Under the pieces are notes generated by a model. It had not been told where the DNA came from and ran no database searches. It saw only the letters and a list, made by a program, of their open reading frames with translations. A DNA stretch of 64,000 nt from Alnus glutinosa (taxonomy: Eukaryota; Streptophyta; Magnoliopsida; Fagales; Betulaceae), in assembly GCF_958979055.1 (NCBI RefSeq), contig NC_084891.1:28826001-28890000 (forward strand), given 5' to 3'. The position numbers and the translations under genes were made by a program. This document shows positions 35,763 through 46,330 of this stretch, piece after piece. How positions within the stretch are numbered: position 1 is the first letter of the stretch; every line of letters begins with the position of its first letter.

Positions 35763-38198
35763 CTACACAGCACCATCTTTAAATCCACCATTTAGGTTGG
35801 ATCTAGCTGATTTTATTTGGGAGATTAGGGATTCCCCAGCACCAGATAACCCTTTGCTCCCAACTAACCTCACCCCAAAGTCATGATTCAACATCCTCAT
35901 CCTGTTCTCATCTCCATCTACCTCGCTCAGCTGGATGGCCTGGTTCCTTGAAATCAAGCCAAAAAGACAGAGACAACCAGAGTCTAATTTCTCCCCTCTA
36001 AATTTCACTCTTAACAATGAATATGAATTAAGGTCGTTTGACCTTGGATCAAACAAAACAGAGAAGCTCCCAAATGTCAGGTCAGGAGTCTCAAATAATT
36101 TATTCAAATCGTCACTTTCCTCTCTAACATTATTTAATTTGTCAGCTGGAATCAATGACCTCCTCTTGGCCACTCTCACTATATTAGCAGCCTCTCTCAT
36201 CCCACTAAGAAAAGCTCCATGCATTGTTGCTGGATACTGTTTATTAGTTGCCTCTCCTGCAAAGAAGACCCTCCCATCTCCAACACTCTCAGCCAGAATG
36301 TCATAGTCATCTCCCGAAGACCCAATTGCAACATAAGAGTAAGACCCGTAGGCGAATGGATCCTTTCCCCAGCGAGTACAGACTGCCTGAACCGGATCCG
36401 GAACAGCAATCCCTTTCGGATGAAAGATACCCCTCAATATGTCCAACACCCTTCTCACAGACTCCACAGGCGACATCGTCTCAAACTTGTTTGCAGCGTC
36501 TCCCGCCACAAGCGCAACAAGAAGTGGGCCTCCAGACACAGAAGAATAGCTATAAAACAAAAAGAATTCGCCTCTCATACTCGGGTCTTCACTCAAATGC
36601 CCAAACGTATCAATATCACCACCCCAAAAATTATATGGAAACAACATGGCAACCTTATTTAGCAAGCCAAATCCTAGTCTCTGAATTGCTTCTCTCTTTC
36701 GTTGAGGAAGCTCAGGAACGAATTCAATCGTTCCCTTCTTCAGCACGCCTAATGGCACCGTGCACAGAACCATATCCCCACGAAACTCCTGCCCACCAGC
36801 ATAAACAAGCACCCCATCAGTCCCATACCTAATACTCTCCACAGTCCTCTCATAGAAAATCGGAAGGTCCTCACAAAGGGCTCGCACAAATGTCTCATTA
36901 CCTCCGGGAATAAAACAATGATCACCGCCCATCTCATACGGATCATCCTGATCCCAATACGCCATCGACAAATTCGACATCAAGGAAGCATTGGCATATT
37001 CCAAATTGGCCAGATGCCAATTCAACAACATCCGCTCCTGCGGGTCCTCAGCCACATTATAAATGCGCCGAAACGCTTCAAGGGCGGTCCCTAAGGGAAC
37101 ATCTACAGACTTAACTTCCTCTATCATTGCGTGCCTAAGCTTACAAACCCTATCTAACAACTTATTAAACGAAACCTCTACTTTAGAATCAATCTCAGAA
37201 TTCACAGCTTTGCCATCGGGTAGATACAAGGGGCATATATCTCTCACCTTGTGAAGCGGTAGTCCCAATTGCCTCGCGAGAACCCCAAGTGGGTTTCCGT
37301 TTATTCCGGTGAGGACGCTCCCACCGAGATCCCCTGCGGCCTCGACGCCGTCACCGTTCATTCTCCTCGTCTTAACGCGCCCACCAGGGCGTGCCCTGCC
37401 CTCCAAGACCACGACATTGAACCCCATAAACACCAATTGCCTCGCTGCGATCAAACCGGCGAGACCCGCGCCGACGATTACCACATTGCCTCTCTCGATT
37501 CCGTCGACCGACCTCAGCTTCGCTTCTTTAATCGCCGGGGCGAGCCCGAAGTTGATGTAGCCGTGGTTGAGGAGGAACCGGTAGGCAGAGTCGACGAGGC
37601 CCTTGTGCTCGGACCGTATGGACTCGAGCGAGTGGTCCCGGGTCAGCCAGACCGACACGTTGGAGCGCCACCGGGTCAGAATGTGGTTCCGGACTACGAT
37701 GTAGTTGGCCTGCTCGACGCCGCCGATGGTGGACACCACGTTGGCCTCGATCTCCTCCTCGGTGAGCGAGTCCACCGGGAAGCCCACCGAGATCGCGATC
37801 AGGGCCTCCACATCGACGTCCTTGGCCATGTCGGACCGGCGGCTCCGAGAGAGCGAGGGGTTGCCGTTGAGCTCCGTAAAGAATTTCTTTCTCCGGCGGC
37901 GCTTCTTGGGCGGCGGACCGGGCTCTGCTGGAGCGGGTTCGGACAGGCTAGGGTTTTGAGGCGGTCCATCGGGATCGTTGTTGTTGTCGTCGTTGTCGTC
38001 TTGGATGGGGTCGGAGGAGGAGTCGTCTTGGGAATCCGAAACGGGGGCTTCGGGTGTCGTTTTGGAAGGTGGATTGTTTTCTGATAGGGACGGGGTTGCG
38101 CTGTTGGAGTGAGTGAGTTCGGTATCGGGTGAGGAGTCGCCGGATGCGACGTCGTTAGGGTTATCGGAGGGGTCTTGGGGAGGATCCGTTGGCTCCAT
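35763..38198 (-). CDS. LDL1: LSD1-like lysine-specific histone demethylase (LDL1 homologue)
   Basis: Flavin-dependent nuclear amine oxidase that removes methyl groups from histone H3 Lys4; plant LDL1 acts with FLD-type relatives in floral repressor and gene silencing control. One intronless frame of 811 residues starts at ATG 38198. The N-terminus (1-97) is Pro/Asp/Ser rich and is followed by a basic nuclear signal KKRRRRKK (98-105). The SWIRM domain spans about 145-225. The FAD dinucleotide fold has VIVGAGLAGLIAARQL at 240-255 and LEGRARPGGRV at 265-275. The amine oxidase domain carries the conserved Lys (GLLNKVAML, about 515), and the C-terminal FAD contact FFAGEATNKQYPATMHGA is at about 645-662. 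There is no tower insertion, as is usual in plants. The 5' half is unusually GC-rich for the window, which also produces long false reading frames on the other strand. Confidence 0.95.
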   Translation of the reverse strand: MEPTDPPQDPSDNPNDVASGDSSPDTELTHSNSATPSLSENNPPSKTTPEAPVSDSQDDSSSDPIQDDNDDNNNDPDGPPQNPSLSEPAPAEPGPPPKKRRRRKKFFTELNGNPSLSRSRRSDMAKDVDVEALIAISVGFPVDSLTEEEIEANVVSTIGGVEQANYIVVRNHILTRWRSNVSVWLTRDHSLESIRSEHKGLVDSAYRFLLNHGYINFGLAPAIKEAKLRSVDGIERGNVVIVGAGLAGLIAARQLVFMGFNVVVLEGRARPGGRVKTRRMNGDGVEAAGDLGGSVLTGINGNPLGVLARQLGLPLHKVRDICPLYLPDGKAVNSEIDSKVEVSFNKLLDRVCKLRHAMIEEVKSVDVPLGTALEAFRRIYNVAEDPQERMLLNWHLANLEYANASLMSNLSMAYWDQDDPYEMGGDHCFIPGGNETFVRALCEDLPIFYERTVESIRYGTDGVLVYAGGQEFRGDMVLCTVPLGVLKKGTIEFVPELPQRKREAIQRLGFGLLNKVAMLFPYNFWGGDIDTFGHLSEDPSMRGEFFLFYSYSSVSGGPLLVALVAGDAANKFETMSPVESVRRVLDILRGIFHPKGIAVPDPVQAVCTRWGKDPFAYGSYSYVAIGSSGDDYDILAESVGDGRVFFAGEATNKQYPATMHGAFLSGMREAANIVRVAKRRSLIPADKLNNVREESDDLNKLFETPDLTFGSFSVLFDPRSNDLNSYSLLRVKFRGEKLDSGCLCLFGLISRNQAIQLSEVDGDENRMRMLNHDFGVRLVGSKGLSGAGESLISQIKSARSNLNGGFKDGAV

Positions 38199-38518
38199 GT
38201 GTTTTACAACATCGAGCTAATTTTGGTTGTTAGTCACTTTAGGGCTTTAATCAGGAATCCCCAATTAAAACGAGGGATTGGCTTTCATGAGCTGTCATTG
38301 ACTCAAAATAGATCACGAACACAGCCCATTTCTACTTTCTAGCGTTGGGCACTATCCCAAGCCTACATATGGAAAACATGGATTGGCCCATACCATATTT
38401 TGGTATTGAGACTCTTCTCTTATTGCATTCTCCAAACTTAAATGCACAAAGTTTAAGAAGTCTATGAGAAGAGATTTGTGAGGCCTATTAACTCGAATAA
38501 GTAAGCCTAGCATCATAA
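38199..38518. other. Upstream region of the LDL1 homologue
   Basis: Promoter and 5' UTR side. No clear TATA box was recognised. Confidence 0.5.
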
Positions 38519-39379
38519 ATATAAGTGTACAATTGGTTGCGGTTATTTTTTTAAAAATGCAATTGGAGTACTCGGTTCTTTTTATTTAAATAACCGCAAC
38601 CACTGGTTATCCGGTTATTAACTACTGATTATCCGATTATTAACAGGGTAACCGGTTTTCACACATTGTTAATTTTTTTTTTTTAAAAAAAAAAGAAATT
38701 AAATATCAAACCATTCAATATTCAATGCTACGTAGTAAATACTACTGGGCGTGCCTAATTTCATTTACCATTTACTCAACTCATTGAGCTCACAATCTTA
38801 TTTCAAAAAAAAAAAAACAAAGTCTATGGATTAAATAAAATGATTACAAAAAAACAACATTACAAATCCAAAATTAATCTAAAACCAGTTTTCTCTGTTA
38901 GGAATTAAAAAACATTACAAGTTCAAAACAAAAATCAGTCTAAATGGATGGCCAGCCATGGGCCACCAATTCTCATTTCTATAATAATAAGATTTTTGTT
39001 TATGTTATTTCTCTATGAGTCGAATTTGTCTTTTAAACTTTTGCATTTGAATCCATATTCCACTACAACTTAAGCATGTTTAGGATGAATATAGGTATTC
39101 ATTCAATTTTTTGTTGATGTTGCTCTAGGCGTTGGCGTATTCATTCGTTCAATAGAGGGTTTTTTTTTTTTTTTTTTTTTTTTTAATAAAAAAATTATTT
39201 ACATTTTTTTTTCATTTTTAATATATATATACACCAGTTATTCGGTTATTAAACGGTTTTCTAAAACCTTATAACCAGTAACCGCAATCGGAGTACTCAA
39301 TTTTTCAGTTTCAATTATTTTTAATTATCCGGTTAGCGATTATTTGCAATTAATAACCGCACTGCTTGTACGCCCATGA
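38519..39379. mobile_element. hAT-like non-autonomous element with CCGGTTATTAACCG motifs
   Basis: Ends read GTGTACAATTGGTTGCGGTT and (reverse) GCGTACAAGCAGTGCGGTTA. Both are followed by many copies of GGTTATCCGGTTATTAA, a text common in plant hAT elements. Near-identical octamers CATCATAA (about 38511) and GATCATAA (about 39379) outside the ends may be an 8-bp target duplication. No transposase frame. Confidence 0.5.
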
Positions 39380-40057
39380 TCATAAGTTGCTCCGAAAAAA
39401 ATAGGCTCCATAACCTTCTAACATTGCAGTACTTATTAGTTCTTTATTTTTTTTTTTTAATCAGTAGTGATGGCATTGTTTCATAGATCTAGTAAAATAA
39501 TAGCGAAATAGAAGTGTAGTTTCTAACATTACGGGTGGTATTTCGGGTTTTCTACAGCAGCAATGGTCTGACTAAGGTTGGTGGTCCATATGTTTTAATC
39601 TAATTAGCTTGGCTCATTTTTAAAACAAAATTAAATAAATTCAATTTCAACATTCAATACGTAGCTTGACCTGAGCTTGATTAGAGTGCTATTTGTAATT
39701 TACCTTTTGATCTTGTAAACTGCCGTGGGCTCATTTCAGCCCATTAGAGAGTGAGCCCACGTCTGACATGTGCCCGGGCTTCAAGTTTTGCCGAACCGTC
39801 AATCCTGCCGGCTTAATTTAAAAAACTAAAAACTAAAAAACATGAAAAAACAGAACGAGAGAGAAAGTTAAGAGTGAGAGAAGGGTCACGCAACGAACCC
39901 AGGCCGAGACAGAATTGAACGCTGATGCTCACTCCGTTGCGTTCCATCGTTCATAATCGTCGTTGACTCTGCCGAGTCTCTGTTGTCGACGACGAGGACG
40001 ACCTGTTAGCTCTAGGAGATAGAAACGACAGCGTTTCAGAGAGAGAGAGTGGAAGCC
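39380..40057 (+). promoter_or_regulatory. Promoter and 5' UTR region of the small membrane protein gene
   Basis: The last 150 bases are purine-rich and less AT-rich (GAGAGAGAGTGGAAGCC before the ATG), as in a plant 5' UTR. No TATA box is obvious. Confidence 0.4.
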
Positions 40058-43000
40058 ATGATAACGCGATCGAATCTGGCAGAGCAATTGAGAGAGTACC
40101 AGATTCGATCGAAGCACGACTGGGCCTCCGTCTCCTTCTTCTCCTCCACTTCTAATCTCCCTTCTTCAAGGTATGTCAAATTATTCTTTTCTTTTTTTTT
40201 TTTTCAAAATTTTGTGATTTTATTCGCTTAGGTTTATATTCTTACGATTCTTGCATTATTTACTTTGTTGATGACTCGTATTGGGCTCGACGTGGTTAGA
40301 AATCTGGTATAGAACTGATGCTGATGATATGTATCAACATTCGGAGCTGCTAATTCGATTAGGTTGGCTAGGGTTTTGGGTATTTGGGGTCAGGCTTTTG
40401 ATTGTTTTTGAATTTTGATTAGAAAGTACTAAATTGGATTTGGAGAATTTTTTTTTTTCCCCCTATAAAATGCTGGAGAAAGGAGGTTAAATGGGATTTT
40501 TTCTTGACAATTTTTATTTTATTTTTTTTGGATGAACTAACACTTTTGTAAACCAAACACTGTACGTACAATCTCTCCAGTATAAACTGGAATCTCAACA
40601 AAATCAACACAAGCTAAACTAGCTTTACAGTAAGCAGCCAGCAATCTACCAACAGCTCAAAACAACTACAGAACATTTACAATCTCCAAATCTGCATTAG
40701 CCGAGTAGCCATGGCCGACCTCCCGCCCTTCCGTCGAAACAAAAGACCTAATTAGCGGATTAGGTGGATTAGAATTTAGTAAAATAGAATTTGGGACAAA
40801 CCGGGTTGACCCAATTAATAAACGGGTTAGTTTCGAGTCAACCCTCTAAACTCACGGGTAACTTGTATAACCTGTAGAAATTAAAACATTTTTTTTTCTT
40901 TCTAATTTTTACCATTAAAAAATTAAAACCCTAAAGTCTAAGACAAAAAATTACCCTCAGTCTCGTCCCTAGTTTGAAAGATATAACTTTGGTAGTGTAA
41001 TTTATTTTTATGTTCAATAATTGGGAATTATTGTGCCATTATCTTTGTATAAAATAGCATTTTCATGCTAAATAATTGAGAATTTTGTTAATTAAACAAG
41101 TTATGTGGGTCTTATTGGATCTTTTTATTAAATGGGTTATGCAGGTCAGGTTGTGTCACTCGCTTATTTAAATGAGTTGTGTCATGGTTTAAGGGATTGA
41201 CCCATTTAATTAAATGGGTTGAGTTCGGGTTGACCTATATAGTTTTACACACATGCATTGGCCTGACCCGACCCGTGAATACGAATTGCCACTCCTAATA
41301 TGTGCCACTCCTAATTCTAATAGAATAAAGAAAAGGGGTTTTGGTGGGAATGCTTCCAAACATATAGTGAGAAGCAGCCCATTTATCAACTTGGTGTGCA
41401 CTTCTTTAATAGGAGGAGCTGCTGGTGGGGGCACATGGCCAGTAGAGAACAAGTGGCCTTTGTTGATGTCCAAAAGTGTCAACTAGGAATCACCTTCAAT
41501 GATATGAGACGGACAACCAATGGAGATGGCTAAGTGGGCTGCTAGGAGAGAAGACTGAGCTTTCCCAACAGATGCTTCATAGGGAGGAAGTTTCTCGGAG
41601 GATGCAACAAGGATATTTCCCTCATGATCACTTAAAACTGCAGCAACAACATTAAAGAGAGGCCAGACTGCCAGATTGCTAGATCAAAATTAGTCTTAAG
41701 GGAGCCCCTCGACGGAGGGGTCCAGTCTTCAGGGGAAGTAGAAGAATTCTTCCAGGCTGAGAGTTAAGCCTTAACGGAGGAAAATATGAGCTTGAGAGTG
41801 TTGGGGGGACTAGGCTGATTTTCATCACGAACCAACTTGTTCCTAGCCAGCCAGATATGGTCTAAGGTGACCAAGGCTGAGATTTCGAATTCCAACACTT
41901 TGCTTCTAGGAATGCCCAGCAAGAGGTGATGCCTTAGCAAGGGCTTGGACCATACCTCAATGGGCTGGGAACCAAATACAAAGTTGTTCACTAATTCAAG
42001 GGCCAAATTGCGTTTCTCCAAATGGATCTGGAAAAAGGGCAATCCAGAAAAACATGCTGAATAGTTTCTGATGGTCCACTGCAAAGGGGTTAAGAGCAAC
42101 ACTCTTGATACTTGTATAATGTTTTTACTGAACTATCCAGAGATTCATTTTCAATACTGGGGAGTAATGGATACATATTTCTCTTTTTGTCAAAATTATG
42201 ATGAATTTGAACAAAGGGACTTTAAGCCATAGACGTGTGTGGTGGATTGCCACTTGTCAGGGTTGAAATGATGTCTTAAGTTATTGGATGAAGAGGGAGA
42301 GACATATATGGCAGTCGGTGTTGCAAAGGGCATTTACTTAGGTTGTCTACTTATCTGAGAGATTCCTCTCGACTGTTGGGACAGATAAGTGAACAGTTGA
42401 ACCAAATTAAGATGTTTGTATTATGTGGTAGACTAGTTACAGAGTCTAATTATACTTGGAATGGAATACTTTCGTGGTTTGAGAGTTAAGGGGCGAAGTA
42501 GATATATTTTTTTTGATTAGTAAATTTAGTCTTATTGAAAGCGTAAGGCGCTCCTGAGTACACTGGAAGTATACAACAGGAAATACCTAACTAGAAAAGG
42601 AAAAAGAAACAAGAAAATCAGCAAAGCTAATAGATAAAGGGTACAAAAAAGCCATCGACCAGAGATACAGCGTATGGAGAAACGACTCTAACACCTCCTC
42701 TAGGGAGCTCTCTAGGTTCTCAAAACACCTAAGGTTTTTCTCTCTCCAAATACACCAAAAAATGCAGATAAGCACCATCTTCCATGTTGTAGCGCTCCTT
42801 GATCTTCCAAACTTCCACTAACAGGCAACTAGGTCTAGCACTCTCCTAGGCATGACCCAAGAAATACCAAAGCGAGAGAAGATGTTCTACAAAGTGGAGG
42901 CCACATCACAATGCAGAAGAATATGGTCCACTAATTCCCCATCTCATTTGCATAGGCAACATCTATCAACAATGATTATGTGCCTCTTCTTGAGATTGTC

Positions 43001-44830
43001 TATAATAAGGATTTTACCTAAAGCTGCAGACCATGTGAAGAAAGCTGCCCTCGGGGGTGCCTGAGTCCGCCACACACTCTTCCAAGGGAACCGAGTTCCT
43101 CTAGAACACGTCAAGGAACAAAAATAAGACTTAACTCTGAACACACCTTTCTTGGAAGAGACCCATCTAAGGCTGTCAGCCCGATTTCTATTCACCCTGG
43201 TAGAGTGTAAAACCTGGAAAAAGGAGGCAAAAACATCTACTTCCTAATCATGTGCCTCTCTAACAAAGCTCACATTCCACTGAATGGACCTGCCCAAAAT
43301 TACTATCTTCTTGGTCATATACATTAATGCTGATGCCTCATTTTTTGTCCATTTGTGCCACTCTGTGCTTGAATCATGGTTTTGAAAACCGGCCCGTTGA
43401 GAGAACTGAATAACTGTAGGACTCAAAGTTCAGAGATCTAAATAGGGACTTGTTTGGAGTCAGACCATGACATCACATCATAAATATTTAAAATATTAAA
43501 TGAATGAAATTAAGATTAGTAGAATTTTGTGTCTAATGGTTAGAATGCTAGTACAATGATTATGTCAATTTGGGTTCAAGTTGAGGTTCAAAGCCTGTTA
43601 TAGACATATTAAGCAGTCAGAGTGCCCAGTCCTTTGGCTTATGATAGTGAACCAGTCAGAGTGCCCAGTCCTGTCTGGTTTTTTAAACCATGGCTTGAAT
43701 TAGTATCACCATCTTCTGTATGCCTCCTTTGTCTTATAATCAAGCTCCGAACCTCGAACAACATGATATTGGCTGTTTGTTTGAATGGTAGTCTAGGCAC
43801 CGTAGTCATTTGTGGTGGACACAAGTCTAGCTTAAGGCTTGCTTGACTTACGGAGCATTAATCATTCAACTGCAAGCATAATTTATTAATCAATGTGCAA
43901 GAATACTGACATTGTTGCTGTTGCACTGTAGTCTTCCAAATATCTTGATGGAATTGTACCGCATTAATTTATGTCTATCTGAATTGCATTTGAAAAAGTT
44001 CATAACTAAGAAGGTTGCCCGCCCCTTAGTTCTTACGTCTATTTCTGTCAAGCTTTCATTTAAATGTAATGATCTTTATGATTTAGGTTATATCAGATTC
44101 AAGAACAAATTTTCTTTATGACTTCATTTTGAGTCTGTTCTAGCTGAAACTGAATTGATTAGGAAAATGAGTGTGTATATACTGTTGGATGACACATCTA
44201 GCGACTAGCATCATCATGTTAATGATTGTAGTAAGTAATTTTTGAACATATGTTTAATATATTTGAATGAGGTTTTTGTTGATGGACTATCTTCTAGAAA
44301 ACAACACAGAGAAAAAAAGAGGGCTATCACCTTCACTTTAGAAGAGTGAAGGGATTTATATTTTAATAAATACACAGGATTGAACTGCGAATGTGTGTGA
44401 GGGGGAACATTGTAGGTCATAAATGTTATTGAGTGCCTTGCTTTTTTGTAATTACTGAGTTTGATTTCTCACTAGTTAAAAATTTTGTTGATAAGCTATT
44501 GCTTTATAGATGAGTTTTAATTTTAATCTAGGTCTTCTCTATTTAGCAGGAGTTCTTGCATTTATAAGATAACCTGACTTCTGATGGTATTTTTTACCCA
44601 CTTTCCCTCTTTCTGGATGCAGGGTGGATGTTGTGATCTTTGTAATATGGGAACTTGTTATTCTAGCTTTCCTGGTTTTTTCAGCAGTATCTCTATATTT
44701 TAGGCATATGCAACTTGCTTTAATTCTAGTATGCATCACAATGCTATTGCTTTTGTGTATGAGAATTACAAAGCAAGTGAGATTGGCCAGGAAAAAGAAG
44801 CGAAGGATGCTTCTACCATTATCAATGTGA
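40058..44830 (+). CDS. Small conserved plant membrane protein, two exons
   Basis: Exons 40058-40170 and 44623-44830 (GT-AG, phase 2) join into a 106-residue protein beginning MITRSNLAEQLREYQIRSKH. The second exon codes for two hydrophobic segments, VIFVIWELVILAFLVFSAVS and LALILVCITMLLLLC, then a basic tail VRLARKKKRRMLLPLSM. I believe similar short proteins of unknown function are conserved across flowering plants (from memory). The good splice sites, the hydrophilic N-terminus and the positive-inside tail support a real gene; the function is unknown. The intron is 4452 bases long and carries LINE remains on the opposite strand. An upstream GTG in frame was not chosen because ATG 40058 has the better context (GCCATGA). 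Confidence 0.8.
40505..42110 (-). mobile_element. LINE (L1-type) 3' remnant in the intron
   Basis: The T-rich stretch at 40505-40531 is the tail of an element on the - strand. Frames between about 41480 and 42102 match the C-terminal end of plant LINE ORF2: a zinc-knuckle domain end (LVTLDHIWLARNKLVRDE) followed by RNase H-like pieces (GSLKTNFD, and an EGDS motif). Several frame breaks are present. Other repeat sequence with ACCCGACCCG motifs (about 40749-41300) interrupts it. Confidence 0.6.
40749..41300. mobile_element. Repeat inserted in the LINE remnant, GGGTTGACCC motif family
   Basis: Many copies of GGGTTGACCC / CCGGGTTGAC / GACCCGACCCG. CCTAATT occurs at both borders (about 40747 and 41290), perhaps a target duplication. 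No reading frame of interest. Confidence 0.4.
42500..43310 (-). mobile_element. LINE (L1-type) 3' remnant with zf-RVT domain
   Basis: On the - strand from about 43310 down, pieces read RVNRNRADSLRW, KKGVFRVKSYF, PWKSVWRTQAPPRAAFFTW and VDRCCLCK (the zf-RVT domain), then WREKNLRCFENLESSLEEV near the ORF2 end. The T run at 42507-42514 marks the 3' tail. It is 5'-truncated and broken by stops. It belongs to a different subfamily from the neighbouring remnant. Confidence 0.8.
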
Positions 44831-44848
44831 AACTACATGTAGTTGCAA

Positions 44849-44879
<31 letters not shown>

Positions 44880-45049
44880 CTAGTATAACCCAACTTTGTT
44901 GTGTTATATTCTTGGCCATTGCTATTGGTCGAGCTTCTATTTTTAGTTATTGGACATGTACTGCACCGAAAGAAAGTTGATAAAGAATATAATGATGTGT
45001 TTACTTCAACACGAGCTCATCAGATTGGTTTATAAACTGGTTTATTTGT
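44831..45049. other. 3' flank of the small membrane protein gene
   Basis: Contains a T run of 29 bases (44851-44879) and probable 3' UTR. Confidence 0.5.
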
Positions 45050-45221
45050 GGAGAAATGCTAGAAATTATATTTTTATTTCACAATGCTGACGTGACAGTC
45101 TTAATCAACTCTTTGATTTTTTCCTTTTTTAACAAGGACTAATCCAAAGGTTGGTTGGGACTAATACGCAAGTATTGTGAGGTAGTTGTGGAACAAAAGT
45201 ATGGTTTTTAGCATTACTTTT
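45050..45221. mobile_element. MITE, AATGCTAGAAA end family, copy 1
   Basis: Left end GAGAAATGCTAGAAATTATA; right end read in reverse AAGTAATGCTAAAAACCATA. The interior has GCTGACGTGACAGT. Related to the element at 46148-46325. Confidence 0.55.
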
Positions 45222-46147
45222 ACTCTGGAGATAGAAAATTGTGGGTACTATGAGTGGGGTTCTATTCGTAGTTTTGGCTTCATTCTTGCTGTCTGTTTGC
45301 TGTATGCATAATGTAGTCGAAGCAGTTTCTTCTCAAAGTTCATTCTTTCTCCCTTATGATTAACGCTGTTGAAGCTCCACTATGTAATGAGATGAATGCT
45401 ATTATAAGATAATTACGTTAAGATATGATTGTATTTTATCATTGACTATTATGATATGAAAATACTTTAGAAAAGTAGTGGCTATTCATTTGTAGCTGCC
45501 ACTTCTGTGTCTCAATGTATCCAAAGTGCAACCCCTTTCTAATTCGTCTTTTGTGGGAGAATGCCCCACATTTTTGCAGTGGAAGTATGATACTGAAATT
45601 TCCCAGATATTTGGCTGTTGGTAAACTGCAGAAAGTGTTCCCGAGTTTAAAAAAGGAAATGGCAATATGAAAATGTGAAAAAAATTCATGTTTTCGCGCT
45701 ATAGGCAAGATGGTACATTTTTTAAAAATGTATTATTTTTTAGGTTAAGGTCAAACCGCTGTTTTTTTTTTTTTTTTTTAATGTACTATTTTACAAATTT
45801 TACAGAACTTTTTACTAGCTTGTTTTGAAATTGCTAAACCAAACAAAAACTCATATTTACTTAGCAATAATAACAAAAGAAAACGCTTTATGCATATAAT
45901 TACATGACAGGTAAGCAACTGCTAGACAGGGTTGCGGTAATAATAAACCAAACACTTGTATGCATGGTTAATTACTTGACAAGTAAGCAAGGGCTAGATG
46001 GGTTTACAAATCATCTCAGAAAGTAGACAGACATGCTATTGTTGCTTATACACAAATGTTGGGACCTTACCTGGCTTCCTTTGAGGTCAACAGGTCAATT
46101 TGGAAACCCAAGATTAAGGGCGATTTGCTTTCTTCTTGTCACTATTT
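45222..46147. other. Gene-free spacer
   Basis: Nothing recognised beyond T runs; the short ORFs lack motifs. Confidence 0.5.
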
Positions 46148-46325
46148 AGAGTAATGTTAGAAACTACACTTTTAAGTTTTATCTCACCATTATTCTACCT
46201 TTGTTGACGTAACAATGTCAATCAACCATTGATTTTTTATTTTATATAACAATTGATTATTGGCACTGTCACGTCAGCAAAGCGGGATAGAAGTGAAATA
46301 AAAGTGTGGTTTTTAGCATTACTCT
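46148..46325. mobile_element. MITE, AATGCTAGAAA end family, copy 2, at the transporter 3' end
   Basis: Ends are AGAGTAATGTTAGAAACTAC and (reverse) AGAGTAATGCTAAAAACCAC, 178 bases long, with an inverted core TTGACGTAAC / GTGACAGTGCC. It lies 5 bases beyond the stop codon of the transporter gene, so it must form part of that gene's 3' UTR. Confidence 0.75.
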
Positions 46326-46330
46326 ACGAC

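Noticed and set aside
37269-38084. 271-codon ORF on the + strand
   Set aside because: It is the antisense shadow of the GC-rich 5' part of the LSD1-like gene; it has no domain and low-complexity Val/Gly runs.
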